DNA from: Fumia sp045121595
GTDB taxonomy: Bacteria; Bacillota; Clostridia; Oscillospirales; Ruminococcaceae
Length of the DNA: 64,000 nucleotides
Assembly (NCBI GenBank): GCA_045121595.1
Contig: JBGVGI010000012.1
Coordinates: 124,001 to 188,000 of the forward strand
Reading direction: 5' to 3'
Every line of letters begins with the position of its first letter. Positions within the stretch are counted from its first letter, which is position 1. The notes under the pieces are model-generated. The model had not been told where the DNA came from, did not search any database, and saw only the letters and a list, made by a program, of their open reading frames with translations. Of the stretch, positions 10,285 through 18,547 are shown in pieces. Made by a program: the position numbers and the translations under genes.

Positions 10285-10317
10285 CAAATTTTCCTCCGTA
10301 AATATTAATCTTCTGTT

Positions 10318-10346
10318 ATTATACCTTAAATTTTCAATTCTGTAAA
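10318..10346 (-). promoter_or_regulatory. Promoter of prfB
   Basis: TTTACA (10346-10341), 17-base spacer, TATAAT (10323-10318) on the minus strand, about 34 bases before the start codon. Confidence 0.7.
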
Positions 10347-10353
10347 GATTTGT

Positions 10354-10382
10354 TTGATATAATTCAATATTTATGGTATAAT
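10354..10382 (+). promoter_or_regulatory. Promoter of the RING/DUF2628 gene
   Basis: TTGATA (10354-10359), 17-base spacer, TATAAT (10377-10382), with a TGG extended -10 element. It is divergent from, and immediately beside, the prfB promoter. Confidence 0.8.
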
Positions 10383-10413
10383 GTAAAAACAGCATAAAAC
10401 GAAAGGTGATAAA

Positions 10414-11340
10414 ATGTTTAAATACAAAGGCATAAAATGCCCCGTATGTGAAAAGGAATTCACAGAAAATGACGATATTGCGGTGTGCCCCGACTGTGGC
10501 GCCCCCTATCATAAGGAATGTGTAAAGGAAACGGGTTGTATCCTCAAAGACCTTCACGAAAAAGGTGAAAATTTTGAGTTTGTAAAAGATACTCACAACG
10601 AACCGAGATTTGACGCAAATTCAGAAAAACGTTGCAGCCGTTGTGGAACGGTAAACCCCTCCGACAGACTCAACTGTGAGCTTTGCGGCACACCCTTAAA
10701 CCGTGAAGAAGGTATCCCCTTCTCAAATGAAAATATTCCTCACGGGTACATACCCTTTAACCCTTTTATTAACCCTTTGGGCGGTGTTAATCCCGACGAG
10801 GATATTGAGGAAGTACCGGTAAAAGATTTAGCTCTTTTCGTAAGGGAGAACACCCACTACTATCTCCCCCGTTTCAAATCGGTTTCCAAAAACGGAAAAG
10901 GCGGTTTTTCCTGGTGTGCTTTTCTTTTTGATTTTTACTTTTTCATCTACAGAAAAATGTGGGGTATGGCGATAGTTTCGCTTATAGTTTCCCTCGTTTT
11001 GGGACTTCCCCAGCTCGTTTCAGTTTTTGAAATGACAAAAGCAACCATTATGGGACTTTCCGAAATTCCCGAGCCTTCGCAAAGTATGGTTGTAGCTACT
11101 CAGGTCTGCTCTTTCCTCTCGTTTGCTTTAAAATTCCTCTTTGGTATTTTTGCTAACAGTCTTTATGCAAAAATGGCATTCCGAAAGGTTAAAAAGCTCA
11201 AAAAAGTACACGGTGACAAAGAAGACTACTCAACAATTCTTTCCAAAAAAGGCGGTACTTCAAAACTCGCACTTATTTTATGTTTTATCATCCCCTACGG
11301 ATTATCTATGATAGCTTATTTCATTATGTCAATTATGTAA
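10414..11340 (+). CDS. Prokaryotic RING-finger/zinc-ribbon membrane protein (DUF2628-like)
   Basis: A 308-residue protein with two zinc-binding parts and a membrane part. Residues 9-50 show a CPVC...CPDCGAPYHKEC pattern like the prokaryotic RING family (Prok-RING_1); residues about 73-92 form a CSRCG...CELCG ribbon. From about 160 the phrase GGFSWCAFLFDFYFFIYRKMWGMA resembles the DUF2628 membrane domain, and hydrophobic segments follow to the C-terminus. The start has AAAGGTG before it, and a strong promoter lies upstream. The Dabb gene begins 12 bases after its stop, so they are probably co-transcribed. The zinc domains should face the cytoplasm. The function is unknown; prokaryotic RING-like folds are not proof of ubiquitin-type chemistry. 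Confidence 0.85.
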   Translation: MFKYKGIKCPVCEKEFTENDDIAVCPDCGAPYHKECVKETGCILKDLHEKGENFEFVKDTHNEPRFDANSEKRCSRCGTVNPSDRLNCELCGTPLNREEGIPFSNENIPHGYIPFNPFINPLGGVNPDEDIEEVPVKDLALFVRENTHYYLPRFKSVSKNGKGGFSWCAFLFDFYFFIYRKMWGMAIVSLIVSLVLGLPQLVSVFEMTKATIMGLSEIPEPSQSMVVATQVCSFLSFALKFLFGIFANSLYAKMAFRKVKKLKKVHGDKEDYSTILSKKGGTSKLALILCFIIPYGLSMIAYFIMSIM

Positions 11341-11352
11341 AGGAGAATTACT

Positions 11353-11649
11353 ATGATTAAACATATCGTTTTCTGGAATCTTAAAGAAGAAGCTGAAGGC
11401 AAAACAAAGCTCGAAAACTCTATGATTATAAAAGAAAGACTTGAGGCACTCGTAGGACAGATTGACGGTCTTTTGTCTGCTCAGGTCGGCGTAAACTTCA
11501 ATGAAAAAGGTATGGATTTGTGCCTTGTAAGTGAATTTGAAAGCAAAGAAGCACTCGAATTTTATCAGGGTCACCCTCTCCACGATGCAGTACGTCAGTA
11601 CGTTCATAAAGTTGTAGATGCCCGTGCCGTCGTGGATTACGAGATGTAA
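11353..11649 (+). CDS. Dabb (stress-responsive alpha/beta barrel) domain protein
   Basis: A 98-residue protein that is essentially one Dabb domain (dimeric ferredoxin-like barrel). MIKHIVFWNLKEEAEGK and a late EFYQGHPLHDAVRQYV segment are the usual hallmarks. The ATG follows AAAGGAG and lies 12 bases after the upstream gene, so an operon is likely. A strong terminator follows at 11675. Dabb proteins include enzymes and stress proteins of varied role, so no specific reaction can be assigned. Cytoplasmic, with no signal peptide. Confidence 0.85.
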   Translation: MIKHIVFWNLKEEAEGKTKLENSMIIKERLEALVGQIDGLLSAQVGVNFNEKGMDLCLVSEFESKEALEFYQGHPLHDAVRQYVHKVVDARAVVDYEM

Positions 11650-11674
11650 AGCTTTTATCTTTACAAAGTTTAAA

Positions 11675-11708
11675 GGCCTGATTTTTATAATCAGGCTAAA
11701 TTTTTTTC
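11675..11708 (+). terminator. Intrinsic terminator after the Dabb gene
   Basis: GCCTGATT pairs with AATCAGGC around a TTTAT loop, followed by TAAATTTTTTT. Confidence 0.9.
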
Positions 11709-11717
11709 AAAAAAATG

Positions 11718-11746
11718 TTGACAAACAAAAATTACAGTGATATAAT
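11718..11746 (+). promoter_or_regulatory. Consensus promoter of the aldolase-like gene
   Basis: Exact consensus TTGACA (11718-11723), 17-base spacer, exact TATAAT (11741-11746). Strong expression is expected. Confidence 0.92.
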
Positions 11747-11803
11747 AAAAGCAAATCAACGCTTTAAAGCTTTAAAGCCTAAAAATAATCGGAGTGATAA
11801 TCT

Positions 11804-12775
11804 ATGCGTAAAGGTAACTTAATGAGCGTCAGAGACGACGTAAAAATCTTAGATGCCACAATCAGAGATGGTGGTCTTTGCAACAATTTTGAATTTTCTG
11901 ATGAGTTTGTAAAAGAGCTTTATAAAGCCAACATCAAATGCGGTGTTGACTATATGGAGTTCGGATATAAAGCGAGTACCTCTATGTTTGACGAAAAAGA
12001 ATTCGGTAAGTGGAAATTCTGTAAAGAAGAGGATTTACGTGCCATCGTCGGTGAAAATATTTCCGATATGAAGATTTCCGTTATGGCAGACGTAGGAAGA
12101 TGCGATTTCAAAAAAGATTTTCTTCCGAAATCCGAAAGCGTTATTGATATGGTACGTGTTGCCTGCTATATCCACCAGATTCCCGCAGCTATTGAGATGA
12201 TTGAGCATTTCCACACACTCGGGTACGAAACCACCTGCAACATTATGGCGGTTTCACAGTGTTCCGACCAACAGGTACGTGAAGCTCTCGCAATGCTGAT
12301 GGCGTCAAGCGTTGACGTTATCTACCTTGTTGACAGTTTCGGTTCTCTCTTCCCCGAAAATGCGTGTGACCTTGCAAAAATCTATATTGCCGCAACTGAG
12401 GGTACTGACAAAAAGGTAGGTTTTCACGCCCACAATAATCAGAACTTAGCTTTTGCAAATACGATAGAAACTCTTTCTTACGGTGTATCATACCTTGATA
12501 CTACCGTTCAGGGTATGGGCAGAGGTGCAGGTAACTGTGCTACTGAGCTTCTTTTGGGATTTCTTAAAAATCCGAAGTACAATATGTACAGTATCTTAAC
12601 CTTTATTGAAAATTATATGCTCCCCTTAAAAGAGTCGGGAATTACCTGGGGGTACGATTTACAGTATATGTTCACGGGACAGCTTAACATCCACCCGAGA
12701 GAGGCTATGTCGTTTACTTCAAAAGGCAGAAAAGACTACTGTGACTTTTACAAAACTTTACTTGATAACATCTAA
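11804..12775 (+). CDS. DRE-TIM metallolyase-type aldolase
   Basis: A 323-residue cytoplasmic protein of the HMG-CoA lyase / 4-hydroxy-2-oxovalerate aldolase superfamily. Near the start LDATIRDGG holds the Arg-Asp pair that binds substrate and metal, HAHNN supplies the two metal-ligand histidines, and GMGRGAGN is the glycine-rich loop. The ATG at 11804 has GGAG nine bases before it; an internal ATG at 11822 is less well served. The gene is alone between a strong promoter and a terminator. Relatives usually carry the name aldolase catalytic domain protein, and the true substrate is not known. The last 60 residues (IHPREAMSFTSKGRKDYCDFY) differ from the DmpG type, so I do not assign that reaction. 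Confidence 0.88.
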   Translation: MRKGNLMSVRDDVKILDATIRDGGLCNNFEFSDEFVKELYKANIKCGVDYMEFGYKASTSMFDEKEFGKWKFCKEEDLRAIVGENISDMKISVMADVGRCDFKKDFLPKSESVIDMVRVACYIHQIPAAIEMIEHFHTLGYETTCNIMAVSQCSDQQVREALAMLMASSVDVIYLVDSFGSLFPENACDLAKIYIAATEGTDKKVGFHAHNNQNLAFANTIETLSYGVSYLDTTVQGMGRGAGNCATELLLGFLKNPKYNMYSILTFIENYMLPLKESGITWGYDLQYMFTGQLNIHPREAMSFTSKGRKDYCDFYKTLLDNI

Positions 12776-12776
12776 A

Positions 12777-12806
12777 AAAGCGAGAGGATTTTTCCTCTCG
12801 CTTTTA
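12777..12806. terminator. Bidirectional terminator between convergent genes
   Basis: AGCGAGAGGA pairs with TCCTCTCGCT around TTTT, with A-runs on the left and T-runs on the right, so it can serve both the aldolase gene and the minus-strand gene ending at 12804. Confidence 0.85.
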
Positions 12807-13706
12807 TCTTTCCATAGACCATAAAATCATATCAATTTTTCTCGGTGTCCAGAAGCTTGTTTTGAAATTTTCGTTAAGCTCTTTTGCCTTATCACGCATA
12901 ATTTCTTCGAGTAAAACTGCATCTTTAACCTTTAAGTTATCAGGATCTATCGCCTTTATTTCTTCTGCGTCAGAAACTTTAACCAAAGCTTCTGCGGTAT
13001 ATTTTTCTACTGTACCGAACTTTTCGGGAAAAAGTATTGAAAGCAGACTACTTGCACCCGAAAGACTTAATCCTTTTATCTCACCTGCAGTTCTGAATGA
13101 TTTCCTGATATCATCGGTATCAAGCTCAAAAAGTCGTTTATGTATATCAGAAAGCTCCGACATTTTGTCCTCGGAAACGTATTTAACAAGGTTTCTTCTC
13201 GTGGTTGCCAGTCTATTCTTGGCGGTATATTTCCATACAAAATACTCATCATGCAAAAACATAAAAAACTCTTCAACCGAGAGATTTTTAATCTCAGTAA
13301 CGTTAAGGTTTTCCATATTTTTGTCGAGTTCTTTTGCATCTGCGGGGACTAAGTCGTAATAATAAGCAAGTGCCTTTTTCCATTCGGATTCCGTGCCGTA
13401 TTTCCACAAATCTTCAATAGTATCATTCTGCCTTATAACGGCAACCACCGTTTCTTTACGCGGTTTTTCTTCGGTTACAGTTTTTGGAATTTTTTCTTCA
13501 ACTATAACTTCTTTCTGAGGTTCTTCTGCCACAGAATCCTTAAGATTTTCGGGAACGATTATCACAGGAATTTCCTCAGGAATTTCAGGAATTTCCTCTT
13601 TTACATTTTCATCAGAAACATTTTCTTCAGATTCAACGAAGTTTTTGGCAAAAAAGTAAAATATCGCTACAAGAACAAGAACAATGATTATAATCTGTAT
13701 ACCCAT
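12804..13706 (-). CDS. Membrane-anchored protein of unknown function
   Basis: A 300-residue protein with a single N-terminal membrane segment (MGIQIIIIVLVLVAIFYFF), then a charged Glu/Pro/Val-rich linker to about residue 95, then a folded alpha-rich domain. The C-terminal half contains GLSLSGASSLLSILFPEKFG and ends W(T)PRKIDMILWSMER. This is a pattern I associate with helix-hairpin-helix glycosylase-like proteins of unknown function, but the resemblance is weak and from memory. It starts 15 bases after the stop of the phosphoglycerate mutase gene and is likely the last gene of that operon. No function is claimed. Confidence 0.75.
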   Translation of the reverse strand: MGIQIIIIVLVLVAIFYFFAKNFVESEENVSDENVKEEIPEIPEEIPVIIVPENLKDSVAEEPQKEVIVEEKIPKTVTEEKPRKETVVAVIRQNDTIEDLWKYGTESEWKKALAYYYDLVPADAKELDKNMENLNVTEIKNLSVEEFFMFLHDEYFVWKYTAKNRLATTRRNLVKYVSEDKMSELSDIHKRLFELDTDDIRKSFRTAGEIKGLSLSGASSLLSILFPEKFGTVEKYTAEALVKVSDAEEIKAIDPDNLKVKDAVLLEEIMRDKAKELNENFKTSFWTPRKIDMILWSMER

Positions 13707-13720
13707 ATTCTTCCCACCAC

Positions 13721-14920
13721 TTATTTAAGAAGCTGTTCCATAAGGGTGTAGCCGCGATCAAAATAAATGCCCGTAGCTTTTGCATTTGCTTCCGAGAATT
13801 TTTCAACGCCGTCTACTTTAAGGGTACTGTCATAAATCATAAACGGAACGGGATCGGAAGAATGTGTTTTGATAGCGAGAGGTGTGGGATGGTCAGGCAA
13901 AATCATAATGCGGTAATCCCCCATCTTCGCGAGTGCTTCACGACAGGGTTTCAAAATCTTTTCATCAATAATTTCGATAGCGCGTACCTTGTTCTCTGTT
14001 TCACCACGGTGTCCGCATTCATCGGGAGCTTCCACGTGAACGTAAACAAGGTCGTTATCTTTGAAAGCTTCAATACAAGCTTTAGCTTTGCCGTCAAAGT
14101 TTGTATCAATATATCCCGTAGCACCTTCAACTTCAATTACATCCATTTTTGCAAGGATACCGATACCTTTGATAAGGTCAACGGCGGAGATAGCCGCACC
14201 TTTTACACCGTTCTTCTCCAAGAAAGGTTCAAGTGCTGCTCTTCTTCCCTGTCCCCAGAACCACATAGAGTTAGCAGGACGTCTGCCTCTTTTAATTCTT
14301 TCAATGTTAACGGGGTGGTCCTTCAAAAGGTCATAGCTTTTCTTCATAAGTTCAAGAAGCACACCTGCTTTTTCAGGATCAGGAAGGTATTCAGTTACCT
14401 TTTTATCGGAAATATCGTGAGGAGGAGTAAGCTCACCGATATCGTCACATTTATTATCCCATACAAGACAATGACGGTAACTTACACCGGTGTAAAGTGA
14501 AATGCTTTCCGGAAGATGTTTTTGCAAAAACTTAACAAGCTCGTCTGCTTCTTCGGTTGAGATATCGTCGGAGCAATAATCCACCATAGTTTTGTCTTCG
14601 TAGTTTGCTTCGTCACTTAAAGTAACTAAGTTACAACGAATTGCATATTCGCTTTCCTTAAGGTCAACGCCGATTGAAGCCGCTTCCAACGGAGAACGGC
14701 CCGTATAACAGTCGGCAGGGTCATATCCCATTGCAGAAAGGTTTGCAACGTCACTACCGGGTTTCATACCGTCGGGAACAGTCTTTGCAAGTCCTACAAC
14801 TGCATTTTTTGCAAGTTCATCCATATTAGGCTTATTTGCCGCTTCCATAGGGGTTTTTCCTGAGAGTGCGGGTACGGGAGTATCAGCCATACCATCGCAG
14901 AGTAATACTAAATATTTCAT
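13721..14920 (-). CDS. ApgM-type cofactor-independent phosphoglycerate mutase
   Basis: A 399-residue protein of the alkaline-phosphatase superfamily. The start MKYLVLLCDGMADTPVPAL has the metal-binding Asp of the family, GSDVANLSAMGYDP carries the catalytic Ser region, and ADDECGHRG-like (APDECGHRGE) and ILPDHPTP hold further metal ligands. The ATG at 14920 (AAGGATGATAGT before it) is chosen over an in-frame upstream ATG that would overlap the previous gene. Known role of the family: 3- to 2-phosphoglycerate conversion in glycolysis. A bacterial subgroup has been proposed to be a homoserine kinase, so the substrate is not certain. It lies ten bases after the cohesin-dockerin gene. Confidence 0.9.
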   Translation of the reverse strand: MKYLVLLCDGMADTPVPALSGKTPMEAANKPNMDELAKNAVVGLAKTVPDGMKPGSDVANLSAMGYDPADCYTGRSPLEAASIGVDLKESEYAIRCNLVTLSDEANYEDKTMVDYCSDDISTEEADELVKFLQKHLPESISLYTGVSYRHCLVWDNKCDDIGELTPPHDISDKKVTEYLPDPEKAGVLLELMKKSYDLLKDHPVNIERIKRGRRPANSMWFWGQGRRAALEPFLEKNGVKGAAISAVDLIKGIGILAKMDVIEVEGATGYIDTNFDGKAKACIEAFKDNDLVYVHVEAPDECGHRGETENKVRAIEIIDEKILKPCREALAKMGDYRIMILPDHPTPLAIKTHSSDPVPFMIYDSTLKVDGVEKFSEANAKATGIYFDRGYTLMEQLLK

Positions 14921-14930
14921 ACTATCATCC

Positions 14931-15899
14931 TTATTTGATATTATCAAACGCTGAAGTCATATTAGCATTCTTTCGTTTGATCTGCATAACGTCACTGTTG
15001 TTAACAATTTTATCTGTTCCGTTAATACCTGTTATGTTAGCAAGTTTAATTCTGTAATCTTTGTTTGTCTGTGCATCAAACACAGAAGCAAGGTTAGCCG
15101 TATAACGGTTTATCTGCAATATGTCGGTATTGTTGACTACACCATCACCTGAAACGTCACCGTAAAGCCAGATATCAACGTCCTGAGTAACTGTTGAACC
15201 CGACACTGTAACGTTATATTCTTTGGGAGCATGTTTTGTTTTGGAAACCTTCACTTTATATGCACCTGCATCAAGTTCCTTAAAGGAATAAGAAGCACTG
15301 TTACCCGTCACCTTTTTGGTTGCAACAACGTTGCTACCGCTAAAAAGCTCAACGGTAGTTTCAGAAGATGATAAGCCGTAGCTCTTCACTGTACCTGAGA
15401 TACCACCGAGGGATTTAATCTGTACACTGCCACTTGTAAGAGTTGCAGGAACAGCCTTTTCGCTGTAATTATAGTATCCTCCCAAGGTTGCATTTTCGGA
15501 AAGTGTAATGTTATATGTACCTGTTGAAGAAGTGTTCTTAACGGCAAAAACTAAAGTAGCAAGAGTTCCTTTTGCCGTCTTGTTACCGGTACCGCATACG
15601 GCACTGATAATAAAGGGATTTTTTGCGATGTTTGAATCAATTTCATCATCGTCAAAAATCACACCGTTTTTAACACTTTTGATAGTAAGAGCGTTACTGT
15701 CATAGGAAACGTTGAAGCCTAAAGTAGCAACACCGGGGTTAGAAGTGATTTCAATGTCAACCTCTACAGTTGAAGTTCCTTTTGTGATTACAGCGTTCTC
15801 AGCTTTAATAGCAAGAGTGGTATCAGCCGCCATAACGTTCGGCATCATCATAAACACCGTAGCCACCGCTAAAATCAAACTCAAAATACGTTTTTTCAT
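14931..15899 (-). CDS. Secreted cohesin-dockerin protein
   Basis: A 322-residue exported protein. Signal peptide 1-24 (ends NVMAAD). Residues about 26-165 look like a cohesin domain: a beta-rich pattern with GVATLGFNVSYDSNALTI and LATLVFAVK. Residues about 168-245 look like a carboxypeptidase-regulatory-like (SpaA/CarboxypepD) beta fold. From about 248 a type I dockerin appears: GDVSGDGVVNNTDILQINRY is a good calcium-binding repeat; the second repeat (KIVNNSDVMQIKR) keeps the helix but its loop is degenerate. Having both partners of the cohesin-dockerin interaction suggests an adaptor in a cellulosome-like surface assembly. No catalytic domain is present. Confidence 0.88.
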   Translation of the reverse strand: MKKRILSLILAVATVFMMMPNVMAADTTLAIKAENAVITKGTSTVEVDIEITSNPGVATLGFNVSYDSNALTIKSVKNGVIFDDDEIDSNIAKNPFIISAVCGTGNKTAKGTLATLVFAVKNTSSTGTYNITLSENATLGGYYNYSEKAVPATLTSGSVQIKSLGGISGTVKSYGLSSSETTVELFSGSNVVATKKVTGNSASYSFKELDAGAYKVKVSKTKHAPKEYNVTVSGSTVTQDVDIWLYGDVSGDGVVNNTDILQINRYTANLASVFDAQTNKDYRIKLANITGINGTDKIVNNSDVMQIKRKNANMTSAFDNIK

Positions 15900-15932
15900 C
15901 TTTTTGCTCCTCTATACGGATTTAATAAAAAT

Positions 15933-15961
15933 ATTATACCATTTAATAAGAGATTAATCAA
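15933..15961 (-). promoter_or_regulatory. Promoter of the cohesin-dockerin operon
   Basis: TTGATT (15961-15956), 17-base spacer, TATAAT (15938-15933) on the minus strand. It lies between the esterase stop (15963) and the cohesin gene, so that gene and the two after it form a separate unit. Confidence 0.75.
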
Positions 15962-15962
15962 G

Positions 15963-16751
15963 TTAAAATTCGTTATATTTTAACCAAGCTATTAAAGCTT
16001 CAGCCCAGGCATAATTATGCTTTGAAACCTTGTCATCGCCCATCGGTACACCCATTCCGTGAGGTCCGTCAGGATAAATATGAATTTCCGTCGGGATGTT
16101 ATATTTTTTTAGTGATTTTGCGTAGTCAAGGGTGTTTATAACGTTTACGACAGGATCTTCAAAAGTATGCCAGATAAAGGCGGGAGGAGTTTTTTCGCTC
16201 ACGATATTATCGGTACTGAGTTCCTCACCCATATCCACCTGAAGTTCACCGAGGAGATTTCTGCCCGAACCTAAATGCCCTATCCCCTTGCCCAGAAGCT
16301 TGATAACGGGATAACAGAGAATCTGAAAATCGGGGATAAAGCTTTCCTTCGAAATCTCATCGTTAACATCGTAGGTAGTTGCTTCAAAGTATGTGGAAAC
16401 AAGGGAAGCAAGATGTCCGCCCGCAGAAGAACCCATAATAGCGATTTTATTTTTATCAATGCCGTATTTATCTGAAAGATAACGCACTGTCTGCACCGCG
16501 CGTCTTGCATCAATCAGAGGAAGCGGAAATCTGTGCGGATATACTCTGTAATCCACCACAAAAGCGGTTATTCCGTATTTATTTAAAAACTCAGCATAGC
16601 CTTTTCCTTCGTGTTCTGCACGGCAACCGTAACCGCCACCGGGCAAAATTACAACCGCACCACGTGAGGTCTTATTTTCAGGGATATATGCCGTAATATA
16701 CGGCGTTTCTTCACAAAGTCCTAAAACTTCTTCCCACAATTTCATTTTCAT
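15963..16751 (-). CDS. Alpha/beta-hydrolase esterase (acetyl-xylan-esterase-like)
   Basis: A 262-residue cytoplasmic protein without a signal peptide. VVILPGGGYG is the oxyanion-hole loop of the BD-FAE/Aes group, GSSAGGHLA holds the nucleophile serine, DPVVNV the acid region, and GPHGMG the catalytic histidine. The length matches the family. It probably removes acetyl or similar esters from sugars or oligosaccharides taken into the cell. The stomatin-like gene ends just before it (next gene boundary four bases away), so it may be read with the Band 7/NfeD pair. Confidence 0.87.
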   Translation of the reverse strand: MKMKLWEEVLGLCEETPYITAYIPENKTSRGAVVILPGGGYGCRAEHEGKGYAEFLNKYGITAFVVDYRVYPHRFPLPLIDARRAVQTVRYLSDKYGIDKNKIAIMGSSAGGHLASLVSTYFEATTYDVNDEISKESFIPDFQILCYPVIKLLGKGIGHLGSGRNLLGELQVDMGEELSTDNIVSEKTPPAFIWHTFEDPVVNVINTLDYAKSLKKYNIPTEIHIYPDGPHGMGVPMGDDKVSKHNYAWAEALIAWLKYNEF

Positions 16752-16755
16752 AGTT

Positions 16756-17685
16756 TTACTCCTTGGTATCTGTTATAACTTCTTTTAAAGACGTTGCAAG
16801 TCCTGCAAGGGACTGAATTTCACTTGGAACGATAATCTTGGTAGCTTTACCGTCGGCAGCTCTCTGGAAAGCCTCAAAGCTCTTTAAAGTAAGTACCTTA
16901 TCGGTAGGATCGGCTTCATTCAAAAGTTTTAAACTGTCGGCATTTGCTTTCTGAATTTTCATAATAGCCTCTGCCTGACCTTCTGCTTCCTTGATGCGTT
17001 TTTCTTTTTCAGCTTCAGCAAGTAAAATAGCAGATTCCTTTTCGGCTTCGGCTTTCAGAATCTGTGACTGTTTCTGACCCTCGGCAACCAATATTTCACT
17101 CTTTTTACGGCCTTCTGCCTGTAAGATAGATTCACGGCGTTCACGTTCTGCCTTCATCTGTTTTTCCATAGCTTCCTGAATTTCACGGGGAGGCATAATG
17201 TTTTTAAGTTCAACACGCGTTACCTTGATACCCCATTTATCGGAAGCTTCGTCAAGGATAGCAGTAATACGGCTGTTGATTACGTCACGGGAAGTAAGAG
17301 TCTGATCAAGGTCCAGATCGCCGATAATGTTACGCAAGGTAGTTGCAGTAAGATTTTCGATAGCGGAAATCGGACGGTCAATACCGTAGGTAAAAAGCTT
17401 TGCATCGGATACGAGATAGAAAACTACCGTATCAATCTGCATCGTAACGTTATCTTTTGTAATAACGGGCTGAGGAGGAAAATCCACAACGTTTTCCTTT
17501 AAGGAAACCTTCTTTGCCACTCTGTCGATAAAAGGAACGAGAAAATGAAGCCCTGTTTCCCAGGTTGTGTAATAAGAACCAATACGTTCAATTACAAAAA
17601 CCTGTGCCTGAGGTACGACTTTAAGATGCGAAATAAGCACCATCAGAAGAATAACAACAATTACTAAAATTACCGGTAAACCCAT
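16756..17685 (-). CDS. SPFH/Band 7 (stomatin-like) membrane protein
   Basis: A 309-residue protein with one N-terminal membrane segment (VILVIVVILLMVLI), a Band 7 domain at about 20-200 (VPQAQVFVIERIGSYYTTWETGLHFLVPF), a long Ala/Glu/Lys coiled coil at about 175-250, and a C-terminal tail. This is the stomatin/QmcA arrangement. Such proteins form large oligomeric rings in membrane microdomains. It follows the NfeD-like gene by four bases, and stomatin-NfeD pairing is a conserved bacterial operon. The exact client proteins cannot be read from sequence. Confidence 0.95.
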   Translation of the reverse strand: MGLPVILVIVVILLMVLISHLKVVPQAQVFVIERIGSYYTTWETGLHFLVPFIDRVAKKVSLKENVVDFPPQPVITKDNVTMQIDTVVFYLVSDAKLFTYGIDRPISAIENLTATTLRNIIGDLDLDQTLTSRDVINSRITAILDEASDKWGIKVTRVELKNIMPPREIQEAMEKQMKAERERRESILQAEGRKKSEILVAEGQKQSQILKAEAEKESAILLAEAEKEKRIKEAEGQAEAIMKIQKANADSLKLLNEADPTDKVLTLKSFEAFQRAADGKATKIIVPSEIQSLAGLATSLKEVITDTKE

Positions 17686-17689
17686 AAAA

Positions 17690-18115
17690 TCAATCCTTTC
17701 TTATAATAAGACTTGCGCCTTCAATACTGCAAATTATAACTTTTTCATCTTTTTCGATTATACTGCCGTCCTCCGACTTGGCAGCCCACTCAAGTCCGTT
17801 AACGTACACTCTGCCCTGAGATTTCAAGTTATCAACTTCAATTCTCACTATTCCCTCTTTACCGATAAGTGCATCGGCATTTGTGGGAACAATTTTGCCT
17901 TTTGAAAGCTTACTGACAAGCGGTCTTGTAATCAAAAATACAGCTACGGACGTGACTACAAAAACAATAAACTGTACTTTGAGTGAAACGTCGCAAAGCG
18001 CTAAGACAAAAGACACAAGACTTGCTACCGCAAACCACACAGAAACGTAAGCTACCGTTACAATTTCAGCGATAACAAACGCCACAAAAAGTGCACCCCA
18101 GAATATCATTTCCAT
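17690..18115 (-). CDS. NfeD-like membrane protein
   Basis: A 141-residue protein. The first 75 residues hold three or four membrane segments (WGALFVAFVIAEIVTVAYVSVWFAVASLVSFVL in outline), and the last 65 form the soluble OB-fold NfeD domain (ALIGKEGIVRIEVDNLKSQGRVYVNGLEW). It is a short NfeD without the protease part, which is the form usually paired with stomatin-like proteins, as here four bases downstream. It is the first gene of its operon, with a promoter at 18146-18174. Confidence 0.9.
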   Translation of the reverse strand: MEMIFWGALFVAFVIAEIVTVAYVSVWFAVASLVSFVLALCDVSLKVQFIVFVVTSVAVFLITRPLVSKLSKGKIVPTNADALIGKEGIVRIEVDNLKSQGRVYVNGLEWAAKSEDGSIIEKDEKVIICSIEGASLIIRKD

Positions 18116-18145
18116 AAAATCACTCCTTTATATGTATACATATTT

Positions 18146-18174
18146 ATTATACCAAAAAAGAATTAAAAAATCAA
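18146..18174 (-). promoter_or_regulatory. Promoter of the NfeD-stomatin operon
   Basis: TTGATT (18174-18169), 17-base spacer, TATAAT (18151-18146) with a TGG extended -10 on the minus strand. Confidence 0.75.
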
Positions 18175-18176
18175 TA

Positions 18177-18212
18177 AAAAAACGCAGTCTTTTTTTGACT
18201 GCGTTTTATGGA
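18177..18212 (-). terminator. Terminator of RNase P RNA
   Basis: AACGCAGTC pairs with GACTGCGTT around a run of T; a T-run follows on the minus strand. It sits immediately after the P1 helix of rnpB. Confidence 0.85.
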
Positions 18213-18541
18213 ATGACCAAACCGATAAGCCGAGTTCTGTCGTGTGTGACAATCTATCTCGACAAGACGTCGCCGCCTTGCTCAAGCCACCCGTCGAGAG
18301 CGTCGGGCCAACGATAACCCCTCAGTCGGTGTTGCATCGGATAGGGTTTACATGGCAACGGGGTTCCCCCCGTTCCGGTGAGCTCTTACCTCGCCTTTCC
18401 ACCCTTACCGGAAAATTCCGGCGGTATATCTCTGTTGCACTGTCCCTAAAGTCGCCTTCGGCTGCCGTTAGCAGCTATCCTGCCCTGTGATGCTCGGACT
18501 TTCCTCACGGTAAAACCGCGCTGCCACATAGTTTGCTCATA
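18212..18541 (-). ncRNA. rnpB: RNase P RNA
   Basis: The catalytic RNA that trims tRNA 5' ends. On the minus strand the 5' conserved block GAGGAAAGTCCGAGCATC (18500-18483 region) and the 3' block ACAGAACTCGGCTTATCGG are both present, as are the ACAGAGATATACCGCC-type element and the AGGGTGGAAAGGCGAGGTAAGAGCTC region. The ends pair as P1: ATGAGCAAAC at the 5' end with GTTTGGTCAT at the 3' end. Its own promoter (18571-18548) and terminator (18177-18212) flank it. About 330 nt, a normal size. Confidence 0.97.
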
Positions 18542-18547
18542 AGATAT

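Noticed and set aside
10285..10596. N-terminal extension of prfB
   Set aside because: It would cross both divergent promoters and the start of the next gene; the ATG at 10284 has a proper GGAGG and gives standard RF2 length.
18132..18490. Short plus-strand ORFs over the RNase P region
   Set aside because: They overlap a clear rnpB RNA on the other strand and have no coding signs.
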